Assembly (NCBI GenBank): GCA_958510875.1
Contig: OY294068.1
Location: forward strand, 30,670,297 to 30,734,296
Length of the DNA stretch: 64,000 bases
Origin: Endomychus coccineus
Taxonomy: Eukaryota; Arthropoda; Insecta; Coleoptera; Endomychidae
Direction: 5' to 3'
Shown here: in pieces, positions 11,901-24,175 of the stretch
Numbering within the stretch: position 1 is the stretch's first letter
Layout: each line of letters starts with the position of its first letter
Translations under genes and position numbers: made by a program
The notes under the pieces: generated by a model
Seen by the model: the letters and a program-made list of their open reading frames with translations, nothing else
The model's database searches: none
Told to the model about the DNA's origin: nothing

Positions 11901-13600
11901 TGGATTAAGGATTTAGCTATTTTAAAAGCTGATAAAGGAAATTCCACTGTTGTCATGAATCTCCTACCAAAAGATCACATCATTCGTCATTCATTCTTCC
12001 CTTCATGATCCAGATAATAAATTTCTTATCCCTCATTGTTCACGAAGTTTTCGATTATATGGTTTGCCTAAAATTCATAAGCCCTCAGTTCCTCTCAGAC
12101 CTATCGGATTTCCTATTTATAAACACTCGCGAGATCTCTCATCTATTCTCAAACAGCTTCTAGGTAATTCTAACTGTTTTATTCTAAGTTCCCCTCATTT
12201 CGTCGAAAAACTCCAAATCCTGAAAGTAGATTTAGGCGATTTTCTCGCCAGCTTTGAGATTGAATCACTCTCTACCAATGTTCCCATTCCAGGCACCCTT
12301 TCCATAATTTCCTAACTGTTACTTTCCCAAAATATTTCAATGGACTTACTTCCATTAATTGATTTCCGTCTATCTTCCACATATTTTCTGTATGTTTTCA
12401 AGTTTTACCTTGCAATCCTCGAGAGCTGCCATGGGTTCCTCACTTTCTCCGGTCATAGCTAATATCTTCATGGAAACTCTTGAGCAAGATGCCATTGACT
12501 CATCTGTTCTCAAGCCGTAATGTTGGCTTAGATATGCCGACCACACTTTTGTTCTTTGGCACATCGCCAAAATCTTGTTCCCTTCCTCAATCATTTCAAT
12601 TCATCACATCCCAATATCCATCATTGAAGTTGAATCGAAAAGGTCACTCCCGTTCCTAAATGTATTAGTTAGTCGGCAGACTGAAGGTACTGAAGGTTAT
12701 TCTATATATTGAAAACCCACTCACACCGATACATACCTCAATGATCTTTCGCACCACTACCCTGCCCACAAGCAACCTGTCAAAAACTCCTTGGTCATCA
12801 GAACTGTTGATTCATCCCAACCCCAATCCTTAAAATCAGAATGAAAACACCTTTCATCTGTCTTATTATCAAATAATTTCTCCCATCATAAAATTTCAAA
12901 AGTCATAAAGAAATATACTTCGCCTAAAATTTCAAAACACCCTGAATCATAAACCTCTCCCTTCATCTACTACCTATCTTCCATACATTAAAGATAAAAC
13001 AGATCGAATTTCCAAAATATTTATTTCTACTCATTTTCCACACTTCAAAACTATCTCATAGGTTTTACAAACCTATCAAAGATCCCCTTCCTGTTCTTCA
13101 TCTAGAAGGTGTTTACTGTTCATAGCATCCTCGTTCTTGTGGTAAAGTCTACATTGGTGAAACAGGTCGTACCGTAGGCACCCGTGTAAAAGATGGACGC
13201 TTTACATGACTTCGTAACACCAGTAGATCTGCACTTGCGGAACATAAGTTTGACTATAATCATCAAATCCTTTTCGAAAATACTGAAATCCTAGCTCGAG
13301 CCCCAAACTCTATCAGCGAAAAATTCTTGAAGCTATAGAAATCCTAAAACATCCAATAAATCTCAGCGGTAACTCAGGATATTATTTCTCTAACATTTGC
13401 AAGCCGATCCTCAAGAATTCCACTCCACACATGATCACACAAAGGGTGGGTCAGGTGCCGGAACGGAGTTTACCACCGGAGTGAAGGCAGAGAATGGTGT
13501 AGAGTGAAGGTTTCTCCCACAATAAATACTGCTACAGAAATTAGAAGAATCAGTTTCAGTTCAAGCCTCAAGCCTGACCTATCATGAGTTCAATTCACTA
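11900..13600 (+). mobile_element. Penelope-like element fossil (RT plus GIY-YIG)
   Basis: In plus-strand order, with many frameshifts: LKADKGNSTVVM near 11930; LPKIHKPSVPLRPIGFP at 12064; SFEIESLSTNVPI near 12270; a GSP.SPVIANIFMETLE-like block near 12440; RYADHTFVLW near 12530; then a C-terminal GIY-YIG block reading CGKVYIGETGRTVGTRVK near 13140-13190 and LAEHKFDYNHQ near 13240. RT followed by a GIY-YIG nuclease defines Penelope-like retroelements. The 3' part (13410-13600) is a terminal-repeat sequence also found at 33480-34090. No intact frame survives. Confidence 0.75.
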
Positions 13601-14009
13601 GAAATTGGCGGATAATTTTGTGGTTGTGTTTGATAACACTGAGTTGTTCATGATATCGGCGATCTTGTTTTTTCAGTAGTAAGTGTGTGATTTATTTTTG
13701 TACAGATAAGTTAAGAGTTAATACTTGATTCGGAATATGGCACCGTATGGTATTATATTTGTTCATTGCTATTAAAGTGTGAATTTATATTTTATTCACA
13801 TCAATTTGAATTAACACATGGTAAACCCCAGAACCCGAGAACGGTTTCTCTTTTATAACCTAATACACATAATATGGTTGTTTTGAAACCAGTTCAGCCC
13901 AAAATATAGATTATCCTGAGATAAAAATTCATCTACCGCCCAAACAAAATTCTAGTCAACGAAATAATAACAAATCCGATTCTGTCTCGGGTAAAACGAT
14001 AACTTTTAG

Positions 14010-14021
14010 GAGCAACACGAA
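14010..14021 (+). promoter_or_regulatory. Probable 5' UTR splice acceptor 12 nt before the gene 1 start
   Basis: AACTTTTAG precedes exactly 12 bases and then the ATG at 14022. Gene 2 has the same arrangement (TTATTTACAG, 12 bases, ATG at 34827). The matching spacing argues that both genes have an upstream non-coding exon, which I could not locate. The true promoter is therefore further upstream. Confidence 0.5.
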
Positions 14022-14163
14022 ATGTCAGATACAGATCATTCAATCAACAATCCTCTTGGTAATATAAACGGAGAGAAACAACAATCAAAAATAATTGATT
14101 CGAAATGGTACCGAAGCTGTCCCCAATTATCGATTGTATTGAACGTGGTTGTAGTATTTTCAG
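14022..14163 (+). CDS. Gene 1 coding exon 1
   Basis: It encodes the N-terminus (47 residues plus one base), from MSDTDHSINN to the first membrane helix. It ends at CAG|GTAAGTG, a strong donor, leaving phase 1. The frame continues into the 17552 exon as codon G|TT (Val), exactly as at the gene 2 junction. Confidence 0.85.
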
Positions 14164-17100
14164 GTAAGTGCATCTGTGTGAACTGCCATTTCATAAGGAA
14201 AAATCTTGGAAAACATGAATTCAGAAACAAATAAATTTGGGAAATTTTATAGCGTGTTTTGGAAAATAATATCCCTACCACCTACAACCTACGACAAAAC
14301 AAGCAATTAGTAATGTGCTTGGATGGTTTGCGTGGTGCGTAGTGTATCTGTCGATACAGATTGCCGAATTGAGTTTTATGGATTCTTTTCCTCGATGAAT
14401 TTAATCTCACCTCAGATTCTCATGTTAATCGGCAACATTTTTGAAGTAATCGGTGAATTGAAAGATATTGTGGCCACCAAATCACAGGATATCCATCCAC
14501 TTGATATTTTGCAGTTAACTAAAAACAAAATGAATATCAAAATATTGGTGAGGATTGATGAGTAAAAGCCACCTATCAGCCAAATTTTATTCGAACTCAC
14601 AGGATTCAACCAGAATAAAATCGGAATGGCATATAGTTTCCATACTGTATCTGACCAAATGGGAGTGTAAAATGGCGTGTGTAAAATCAATCATGACGAA
14701 GATAATTAAGTTTTCACACCAGCTCTAAATTTTCAATCCTACTGTTAAATGCAAGAAGAACTTTGTAAATTCACGTGCTTTGAAAACGGTAAATGAAAAA
14801 GAGTGAACCTAGCCCATGCACTAATTTCTGACAACACTATTGTGTTTTGTGTATTAGATTTACAAACGTATCTTCTTGCTTATGGATTATAAAACGTACA
14901 CAACATCTTGTATATTTTGGTCTCTTGAAGATTACTGTTGTATTATTTCCTCTATGTTTTTATTCAATGCATGAACATGTTGTCAATTTTTGTATGATTA
15001 CACGACAAGTTCATGACCTACATGTGATATCAATGTATCAATAATTATTCTATAATAATAAGCTAACAACAATTCAAGAAACGGAGAGTGGGAGTGATTC
15101 GATATTTGTCTTTGAAATAAATTGGTTATGAATATATTCATAGGCGTGGTTCAGCAAATCGAAATGCTATAACTCAAGGATTTATTACACTTGGAAGTTA
15201 TCGAATCTTCATCTAGATTAACAAGAAGTAACAGTTGTTAATAAATCGATATCGATATAAGTAGATATCTGGCAGATTCAAAGCACTGACTAACTCATTG
15301 CAATGCAGTGATTCATTATCGTTTCGAGAATTCTGTTGAATTCAATTAGCAGGTGGAAATAATTCAATACATACAAGAGTTGATCACACCTGGCACAATT
15401 CCTTCCTCATCCAAGAAAATGATTAACTTACTTAGAATTTCACGTCATGATGTCATCGAATTTCTCCAGTTGAACAAAGCTGAACAAAAGAGGCGTGAAG
15501 CTTATCGAATGACCGAATGGCTTCCGTTCGTTTTGGAGTTTCGCCAAAGCGAAGATGATGGCCTACTAGGTACTACACCACAAGAAAAAGCCAACCTTTT
15601 TGCAGCAAATTCTACTTCGAAATAACAAGGGAAAGACCCTCCTAATATTTTTGTCATCGATAGCCATATGCCTGAAATTGGCTTTCGTCAGCCTACAATT
15701 AGGCGCATTTTGCTTGATCTCATACCTGTCGTTTTCATCGAATGTGCTCCTGAATTAACAACAGTTTTCTGCAGGTTATTCACCCTTTCATACACATTTG
15801 GTGTATTTCCTTCCAGCTGGAAGACAGCTAAAGTCTCACCAATTCCAAAAAAGGAAAGAAGACCTGTACTAATAATAATATACCCATTGCACTGTTATCT
15901 GTAATCTCTAAAGTGATGGAGAAATCAATAATCATCGAGCTCATCCAATACCTGGAGGGCTCCAATATCTTGAGAAGACCTGTTTGCCTGCTACATGTAT
16001 AAAAAAAATCTATTGAAAAATATGGGGAATCTATAGCTGTGGCATTGGATATCTCCAAAGCATTTGGCCGAGTCTGGCAGCAAAGCCTTTTTGCGAAACT
16101 TCTGTCATTTGGTATGCCTCCCCAATTTAGTCGCTTACTAATTACTCCATCTGTTGGTTGACGGAGTATCCTCCGATATGATGACTATCAATGCTGGTGT
16201 TTCACAGTGATGGTCTTGGCGCCAACTTTATTTCTGTTTCGTATCAACGATCTGTTGGAAGTGACCTCCTACCCCGTCCACAGGTTTGCAGATGATGGTA
16301 CTCTTCAATCCGCTCTCTCGCCTAGAGCCCGTATACCATCCTGTGATGTTGAAGGAACGAGGCAGAGACAGGTTGACAATTAATGGAGATCTATCAATAT
16401 AAATGGGGATCTGATAATCTTCAAGAAAAATTCAAATGCCTATCTCTTCGCCAATATTCCACCACTGGCTCACACAATGTTCTTGGAACATTATAGGTTT
16501 TCCTCTTGTGTCTGTTTGAAAATATTGTTCATAAAAACATTAATAGAAATCAACTCCATTTATATATAATACACATTTGATTTCTGAAAGAGATTGAAAG
16601 TTAGGAACGTACAGGATGATTTGTAACGTAACGAGAAGAATTTGAAGGTAGATAGATCGGCTTAAAATGAATCCGTTTTATAAATAAATATCTCACATAA
16701 GCTCAATTATTGTGAGATTACACAGATAAATTAATTACTAGCTGTTTCCAAAAAAAAATATGTGTAATTTTAATGTCTTCTTCAATTTTCTGGAATCATT
16801 GTTAAGAGTCGGTGAATATTAAAAAATATTGAGTAAATTGCTGTTGAAATGTAAGTAACTAATTCAAATTGAGATTTCAGTAAATTGCAATAATATCGCT
16901 GGTTTCCAAAAATACATGGAAATCTTGTTTGTTTCGAAAACAATTCAATTTAATTTCTGCGGCACTAAATAGGTGAAGAAATATTTTTGAATTTTAAATT
17001 TACTTCTGTTTTATTGGGGTTTCGACATAAGTTTATTATGGAAAATGTTAATCTTAATCCCCACTAATTGCACTTTTCAATATCCTCCATACGTTATACC

Positions 17101-20100
17101 TCACCCTGTATTTTATGAGAAATCACTATCAGAAGGAACAAAAATAAATTCTTCATTTCTTTTTTCACCTGTAGCGGATATTTTTCTGTATTGAGCTGCA
17201 TTGAGAACCTCAAAATCAGTCGCTAAATTTGTAACTTTAATTAACAGTAAATGTTTAACATGATGATGGAGTTTTACCTCAGATAGATCATCGTGGTTTA
17301 CGGAGAGAATGCACTTTGTTCCTTCAAAATCGATCCATTTCCCAAGGATTTACGGGTTTGACCGATTTTTATACCAATTTGACTCCATTACATGTTCAGT
17401 TTACTCTTTGAGTGTTATTATATCTACTAATTTTAAGGTTCTAAATGCAGCTTCACATTTGTAACGTATTGTTTCTCGTAAACCACATGTTTTCGTATTC
17501 CATATCTTTATTCTTTATAGAAACAACTGTTTTACTCAACATTATGTATAGTTATAGGATTCCAGTATGCCTGGGAATGTGGATACATCAAATTTGCGAT
17601 TGATTTAGCATACATTTGCAAAGATCCGGCTATATCTCATCCTTATAATGGTCAACAAATCGAGACAATACCGTTTCTCATCATGACTTTGAGTTTAAGT
17701 CTGGTTTTCATAACAATTACTGAACTGTGCAGAGATGGACGTCATTGTTATCGAGGAGTTTTGAAATTTTACAAGGAATATGTAATTGTAGGAACTCTAG
17801 CTCTGCTAGTGACAAATATTATTAAATTCAACTATACAGAACATAGACCTATATTCTTATATATGTGTCAACCAGACAAAAATCTCAATTGTACTATAGG
17901 CGAATATGTTACGAACTATACTTGTACCAACAAACAAGTTAGTGACTTTGTTATATCAACTATGTTCAAATCTTTTCCATCTGGGCATGCAACAGTATCT
18001 TCATGCAATGCTGTATTTCTCTCGGTAAGTTGAGTTGTTTGGTATGACACTAAAATTAAAGTCTAACTTGCTGCGCCAGCATGATCAGTAGTGAACTATA
18101 AATCAAAACTTGACGATTCCTCACTTACAATTTGGTGCAGAGTAGGTTAGATGTTGCCATATAAGAGTAGATAGACGTCCGTATAGTCAGCACACCCTTC
18201 GGAAAAAAAAATTAGCCATAATTTTGTGCTGATTATGTTCTAATATTATAATTTTTTTTTTGCTACAAAGGAATCCACGGAAATGGGAGGTGCTAGCTTG
18301 ACGTATAGTTTGTCAACCGCTACACTGAATTGTGGCAATATGTAAAAAAATCCAGTTTGTAATTTTATGTTGATTATGTGCTCTCAAAATAAAATACAAA
18401 AAACTGGACGTGAATGTTATTTCTCCAAGATTTCAATCACCTCCACTATTTGATGACAAGTCTGGCATACGGACAATAACCAGTGTTTTATGAAAAACAG
18501 TAATATAATTATTATCATTGTTTAATTTTTTCTAATTGTGTGTTCTTGATATATACAAAAAGAAACGGATCTGCCACTTTCTTTGATACCTCTTGAGCAG
18601 TTTTAGAAAAAATTGTACTCGATTTGGCCAGTTAAATTTCCTCGATGATCTATTTCATCCGAAAAATACTCTACACAGGCTGAAGCCTCTTATAAAAAAA
18701 TTTCTCTGCAGACCACCTGGGGTGTCTTCATCCAAAAGTTTGATTATTTCTTATGAATTCTGTTAGTGATTCCTCCTTAACGAGTTACCTTGCAACTGTC
18801 AGCTCTTAGCGTTTTTTGCAGACCTCGCGTTTGTAAATTCTACGTCCGAACAAGGGTCAAATTTGCCTTTATATTTATAATAAAAATGCCCTTGAAGTTG
18901 TTTGGCAGGAGAATTCCATAATACTGTAACAACACTGTCCTTGTAATTTCTTCAATAAATTAATGGTACTATAGTTTCGTTAACACAGTAGCTTATAGGA
19001 AAAAGTTCAATTACCATCTATCCTAAGATTATCATTAAAGTTATATATTAGGTAGCGCTTTTGTAGTAAGTCAATATTTCGTAATATTCGTTTGAAGAAG
19101 CTACTGTGTTAGAAAAACTATAGTCACTTTTATTTATAAAACTAGTGAATCTTTAACTTTTAGTAGTTATGTTATCCAAGTTTAGAATGGATTTTCATCA
19201 TGTATTTGCTGATTCTTGTCATTCTATCACAATAATAGTGCTTTATAATATAAGTGATATGAAAACAAAGTAATAGTGTTATTTTCATTGAAAAATTTGA
19301 TCGATGAAGGTGCTAGTGACTTTAATTTTAGTGTCAGTATTATAATTCGATAAGTTCTTTTCAATAATATTTATTTACGATATAAGTATGCATGCGAAAT
19401 TTATACGAGTGCATAGCACGAGTAAGTAAGTTAGCACACGTATATTGTACAATCTAAGCTCGTAAAAACAACTAATTATAATTCCAAATTTATCATGTTT
19501 CATTGGGAAAATCAGAACATTAAAACAAATAATTAAGATGACGTTTTAAAAATTGTGTGGAAACGCTTCGTTTTCTTGATAACCACAATACTGTTCTTTT
19601 CATTGATCTTATTTGATTGTTTCAAAAGCAGTTCCATAATCAAACTCCTTATCTCACAGGCGTAGATAAAATTAAATATCCGACTTGACATAAGACAGTC
19701 AATATAATAATATCAAAAAATACTGCTTTGATCTGTCACAAATAGTGTTACATCCTGGAGGATCGCGAAAGAATAACTGTGTCTGAAAATATTGATTCAA
19801 GCAAAAAGGTTTTTTTTATACTTTTCCAATTGTCACGCGAGTTTTTGCGTGTTACATTCAACTATTTGCTATTGAAGAAAACAAATTTTCATGAAAATCA
19901 AAATCACAAATTTACTCCTTGAAACTAAAAGCTAATAATGGATCAAGATTCAAGGAGGTACTTTGGGATTTCGAATTTCTAATGGCTATAACTTGGCCAT
20001 TTATTGTTATCATAGAGTTGTATCTAGTGTTAAATGGTCGATCACCTCTTGTTTTGAAGTAAATCGTAGAAAATCTGGCAATAAATTGTACAAATCTTAG

Positions 20101-20664
20101 AGCATGTTTCAAAAATGTCTATGTCTGACAATTCCTTTCCAAATAATATATCAAAAGTTGTTACAATTGTTATTTATGGGTAGAATGTAATATTTTTCGG
20201 GTTATATCAAGAGAAAAGGTTGATTGTATACATCAATAATTTTTGCTGTCAGGGTGTCCTTCAACACTTTGTCTATGACTGAATCCAGCAATAACAATAA
20301 TAACGACTGGGCTTATTTCATCTTCGCATGTGAAACGTCTAATGTTACTGGGCTATTCATTGGTTTCATTGATTTTGTATTACAGTATTACGTTCACTTG
20401 CGATTTTCAAAACAATATTTGGGAAAATTGTTCAAACAACTAGCAATAGCGGGATGCATTTCATGGTGTATTGTATGCAGTTTTTCAAGAGTAGCAGATA
20501 GCATGCATCATTGGTGGGACGTTTTAGCAGGTCTATTTATTGGCAGTACAGTAGCCTTTTATAATAGACAATTGTTTGCCACCGAGCCGGGAATTAAAAA
20601 CAGCTCATCTATTTCGGATGTCCACAACTCAAAGATGACACAAATGCTAGACAGTGCAGCTTGA
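14022..20664 (+). CDS. Gene 1: PAP2/LPP phospholipid phosphatase (wunen-like), 3 coding exons
   Basis: Coding exons 14022-14163, 17552-18024 and 20386-20664 join in frame to 297 aa plus stop. Known family role: integral membrane enzymes that remove phosphate from phosphatidate, lysophosphatidate and related lipids at the cell surface or lumen. Visible motifs: C1 KFNYTEHRP (139-147), C2 PSGH (190-193) and C3 SRVADSMHHWWD (239-250), all with the expected catalytic Arg and His. Six hydrophobic segments lie near 36-58, 85-105, 122-140, 194-210, 223-237 and 251-268. Two NxT sites (NCT, NYT) lie in the C1-C2 loop, where LPPs are glycosylated. Introns: phase 1 (3.4 kb) and phase 0 (2.4 kb). The length is normal for the family. 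Gene 2 downstream is its paralogue. The start codon is the first ATG after a likely acceptor. Confidence 0.9.
14164..17551 (+). other. Gene 1 intron 1
   Basis: A 3.4-kb intron beginning GTAAGTG and ending TATAG. A second AG at 17520 would put the next exon out of frame and hit a stop, so 17551 is the acceptor. Bases 15350-16530 are a jockey fossil; the rest is AT-rich with no other gene seen. Confidence 0.8.
15350..16530 (+). mobile_element. Jockey-type LINE fossil in gene 1 intron 1
   Basis: The plus strand reads AEQKRREAYRMTEWLPFV and PQEKANLFA (ORF2 before the RT), then PEIGFRQPTIRRILLDL, FPSSWKTAKVSPIPKK, SVISKVMEK, ALDISKAFGRVW and FADDGTL (the RT active-site block, FADD). An internal deletion near 16430 joins RT to the element's 3' end, which matches the end of the copy at 32050-33065 (TATTCCACC, CACAATGTTCTTGGAACATTATAG). 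Several stops and frameshifts are present. It is in the same orientation as the host gene. Confidence 0.8.
17552..18024 (+). CDS. Gene 1 coding exon 2 (C1 and C2 motifs)
   Basis: Residues 48-205. It includes the extracellular/luminal [11 protein letters not shown] stretch, helices 2 and 3, motif C1, the Cys-bearing glycosylated loop and PSGH. The donor is CTCG|GTAAGT, phase 0. The alignment to gene 2 exon 2 is collinear, including [13 protein letters not shown] and SFPSGH. Confidence 0.92.
18025..20385 (+). other. Gene 1 intron 2
   Basis: A 2.4-kb intron from GTAAGT to TATTACAG. It is AT-rich and contains the dispersed repeat 18830-19125. An upstream in-frame extension of the 20386 exon (from 20224) is intronic read-through, not coding. 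Confidence 0.75.
18830..19125. repeat. Dispersed repeat shared with 28000-28210
   Basis: Bases about 18830-19040 match the reverse complement of 28000-28210 over roughly 200 bases, including CTTGAAGTTGTTTGGCAG and TACTGTAACAACACTGTCC. Within it, CTATAGTTTCGTTAACACAG near 18975 reappears inverted as CTGTGTTAGAAAAACTATAG near 19102. This suggests terminal inverted repeats of a small element. No protein was identified. Confidence 0.6.
20386..20664 (+). CDS. Gene 1 coding exon 3 (C3 motif, C-terminus)
   Basis: Residues 206-297. It encodes helices 5 and 6 around motif C3 (SR...H...D with the HHWWD block) and a hydrophilic serine-rich cytoplasmic tail ending LDSAA, stop TGA. Acceptor TTACAG at 20380-20385. 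Confidence 0.92.
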   Translation, partial: YYVHLRFSKQYLGKLFKQLAIAGCISWCIVCSFSRVADSMHHWWDVLAGLFIGSTVAFYNRQLFATEPGIKNSSSISDVHNSKMTQMLDSAA

Positions 20665-20700
20665 CCTCCGCCTAATGATGTACCAGACTGTAATGTCTGA

Positions 20701-20706
20701 AATAAA
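20701..20706 (+). terminator. Gene 1 polyadenylation signal
   Basis: AATAAA lies 37 bases after the stop codon of gene 1, giving a short 3' UTR. The mariner copy begins about 145 bases further on. Confidence 0.6.
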
Positions 20707-20849
20707 GACATCTCAATTGGGATAAGTGGTTGTGCACCTGCAAATAAATGGTTAATTACCAGTGATATTATGTAATAGTCTTTCTCAGAATGAATGAGAA
20801 GCATTTGGTGAAATAAACTTTGATAAACATAATGCATTTTATTATTCAC

Positions 20850-21740
20850 ATATAAGGGCAAGGTGAAACGTTCCTGAAAAATCAAACAAGAAATGACTTA
20901 TTTGGTCAAAATTTATTTTATTTCTCAACATAATATCCTTGTAGCCCGATAACATCTTCCAAAGTTTTTCTAACTTTTCGATCCCTTCCAAATAATACGA
21001 TTTCGCCATACTTTAAGAACAGGCGTTTATTCCAAGGATGACCTCATCCTTGGAGACAAATCTCCTTCCGCCGAACCATTCCTTCAAGTTTGGAAATGGG
21101 GAATATGGAGGCAAATCTGGAGAATATGGTGAATGACGAACCAATTTGTAGTGCAATTTGATGCAATTTTTCCATTGCGACTGCGGATGTGCGCCGGTGC
21201 GTTGTCATGGTGGAAGACCATTTTTCCTTAACAAATGTGGCCGCGGCCACGAATCCATTCAACAGCTTTGCAAAATGTACACCGGTGATCGTTTTGCCCT
21301 TTTCAAGGTAATCGATATGGACGATACCATGTGCATCCCAAAAAACGGTCGCCATGACTTTGTTGCCAGATAACCCCACTTAGGCCTTTTTTGACTTCGA
21401 TTCGCCCGGACAAGTACACTGTTCTTCGGTCTCTGTTGTGTTGTGTTGGATTCATGTTTCGTCAACGGTTACGAATGGGTGGAAAAAGTTCTTTTATCAC
21501 ACTTGAAAATCGTCAAACACTCCTTTGAAGTTGTCACACGGTCGCGCTTATTGTCAACATAGAGCAAATGCGGCACTCATCTGGTTGATAGCTTCCTCAT
21601 ATTCAAAAATTTATGCAAAATGTTCTATACCCGTTCGGTTGAGATGCTCATAGCCTCAGCAATCTCGTGCACTTTAACTCGTCGATAATCAAATATCATG
21701 TTCATGCGTAATGTTTTTTCGCGTTTTTATTTATATTATG
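20850..21740 (-). mobile_element. mariner copy 1 (degenerate)
   Basis: The minus strand reads [20 protein letters not shown] and KGKTITGVHFAKLLNG, then TTHRRTSAVAMEKLHQ, within 21044-21379. It is followed by shifted frames with SKLEGMVRRKE. The terminal ATAAGGGCAAGGTGAA at 20853 matches the TIR of the copy at 50378-51479. The far end is eroded, with an internal deletion near the start of the transposase. It is the same family as the copies at 41372 and 50378. Confidence 0.85.
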
Positions 21741-22002
21741 CAACTCCTCTATACGTACTGACTACTTGACATTGACCTATTGCATATTATTAAATGTATA
21801 AGCGAAAAAGCAATTTCAGGAATCCAGATTTATCTTCAGCTAAATGTAATCCCTTATTGATACTACTTATCCCAAATAGTATTTAAACTGGCATATTTTG
21901 ATTTCTAATTTAGTTTACTCTGATGATGGATATTTGGTAAGTGAGAGGTCCTCAGTACTTCAGCAGTCTTTCAAGTATATAAGAGTGATTGTTTCTTATA
22001 TA

Positions 22003-24175
22003 CAGAATGTTCCATCTCAGACGAGCCACCCCGTATATTTCTTATCCCATAGTGAGTGGAAAAATCTCCCGAAACACGTCGAATGATTTTGTTTGGGGGA
22101 CATCTTTTGACGTATATTTGAGGCTTGAACGAGCAACCCCCTAATAGGGGTCGCTTCAACCCCTCAAAATTGAATAGGGGAGAGGAGTTGAGTGATACGA
22201 CATTTGAAAGGTCTTGGAAGCCTATTTACAACGGTGAATGAAAAACGTAAATTTGATGAACCGTTTTGGCCAAAAATTAATTTTGTTGCTCGAATGCGCC
22301 ACCTTGAATATTTTGGTTATTTGTACAATGTACAAGCTCATTTTCATTAAGACTTTTTTACAAACTTAAACAATCTTCAAAAAATCACATTCGTGAAAAA
22401 ATTGAATTGTGTTGTCACGCTTACAATGAAAAAAATTAAATCTGCGTGTTTAAATCAAATGTTCAAATTGTCCTCCATTGACTTCCATACAATAATACAA
22501 TCTTCACTGAAAACCGTCTCTAACATGGTTCAGCATAATTGGAGTTATTTGACGATACTCATTTAGAATTCGTTGGCGTAGTTCGTCCAAATGTTCAGGC
22601 TGAGTCACAAACATCTTGGACTTAAGATGTCCCCACAAGAAGAAGTCCAGAGGGTTCAGGTCAGGAGATCGGGCAGGCCACTCCATAGAATCTCTTCTTC
22701 CAATCCAACGACCGGTGTATTGCAAATTGAGGTATTGGCGAACTGGTGCGGCGTAGTGAGGAGGAGCTCCGTCTTGTTGGAAATGCAATTGTTGTTCAAG
22801 TAGTAGAGGATCGTTTTCTAATTGTTCAGTTATTAACGGATCAATCGCATTCTCCAACATTTCAAGATAAATTTCGCCGTTTAAATTACCAGGAATAAAC
22901 AGAGGTCCAATTAGGTGGTCTCCCAAAATTCTTACCCAAACGTTTAGCTTTTCCCGATGTTGAGTGTGAGCTTCTCGAAATACATGAGGATTTGTATCGC
23001 TCCAAATTCTACAGTTATGCCGGTTAACCTCTCCATTAAGTAAAAAAGTGCATTCGTCAGAAAAGCAAACGTTGTACAAGAAATTTGGGTTATTGTTGAT
23101 ACGCTCGACCATAATTCCGCAAAACTCTTGCCTTCGATCCCAATCGTCATCATTTAATTCCTGAATTAATTCAATTTTGTACGGATGGAACTTGTGTTTA
23201 TGTAAAATTCTGAAAAAGTCAGATTGGCTAATACCGGAAGCTGCAGAAAGTTGTCGTACAGATTGCGTGTTCGGCATAAGTTGGACATGTCCCAATACCG
23301 CCAGAGCTGCTCCTTCATCATGGGTGCCCTTTTTTTATCCATTACTGAACCCGTCTCCACAAATTTTGGAATCAATTCCATTACGTACTTATGGCGAACG
23401 TTACGTTCAGGATGGTTTTCGTTAAATATCCTTGCAGCCGCTCGGGCATAATTTTGATTTTGGTAATAAAGGCTAACCAGCTCAACACGTTCTTGCAATG
23501 TGTACACCATATTTTTTGAAATTTTAAACAAATCAGCAAAGTAGTAACTCAACAGATTGATTAAAATCATGAAATGATCGAAGAAACGTTAAAACCAGAT
23601 AAACACCTTCTAAGAACAAAAAATGAAGGCAACATAAGGAAATGTTTTGCTGTTTTTCTATTTATTAGTTTGAGAGAATGTATTATTGTATGGAAGGCAA
23701 TGGAGGACAATTTCAACATTTGATTTAAACACGCAGATTTAATTTTTTTCATTGTAAGCATGACAACACAATTCAATTTTTTTACGAATGTGATTTTTTG
23801 AAGATTGTTCAAGTTTCTAAAAGAGGCTTAATAAAAATGAGCTTGTACATTGTACAAATAACTAAAATATTCAAGGTGGCGCATTCGAGCAACAAAATTA
23901 ATTTTTGGCGGAAACGGTTCATCAATTTTACGTTTTTCATACACCGTTGTGAAGAGGCTTCCAAGACCTTTCAAATGACGTATCACTGAACCCCTCTCTT
24001 CTATTCAATTTTGAGGAGTTGAAGCGCCCCCTACCAGGGGGTTGCTCGTTCAAGCCTCAAATATACGTCAAAAGATGTCCCTCAAACAAAATCATTCGAC
24101 ATGTTTCGGGAGATTTTTCCACTCACTATGGGATAAGAAATATACGGGGTGGCTCGTCTGAGATGGAACATCCTG
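22003..24175 (-). mobile_element. Tc1/mariner-superfamily DD41D element with about 500-bp TIRs
   Basis: A 2.17-kb element flanked by TA. The left arm (22003 to about 22501) and right arm (about 23678 to 24175) are inverted copies of each other; landmarks are GTTCCATCTCAGACGAGCC at the tips and TGTCCTCCATTG at the inner ends. Between them lies a minus-strand transposase. The arms are far longer than the roughly 30-bp TIRs of ordinary mariners. The arms keep high identity and the gene has essentially one lesion, so the insertion looks young. Confidence 0.88.
22504..23510 (-). pseudogene. DD41D transposase, one frameshift
   Basis: It starts at 23510 (MVYTLQERVELV), with a DUF4817-like N-terminal helix-turn-helix (ARAAARIFNENHPER), then a second HTH region (SVRQLSAASGISQSDFFRIL). 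The catalytic core has FSDECTF (first Asp), FQQDGAPPHY (second) and WPARSPDLNPLDFFLWG (third). I count 41 residues between the second and third catalytic Asp. The C-terminus is RQRILNEYRQI. The gene is split into two overlapping frames, 23166-23570 and 22504-23295. The lesion is best placed at the seven-T run (seven A on the coding strand) at 23330-23336, where a one-base difference restores continuity. About 335 codons in total. Confidence 0.85.

Noticed and set aside
17521..17551. Alternative acceptor at 17520 for gene 1 exon 2
   Set aside because: Exon 1 ends in phase 1, so starting at 17521 shifts the frame into a stop; 17552 keeps frame and matches gene 2.
20224..20385. Extension of the last exon of gene 1 upstream to 20224
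   Set aside because: The frame is open, but TTACAG at 20380-20385 is the acceptor homologous to gene 2; the upstream residues have no counterpart.
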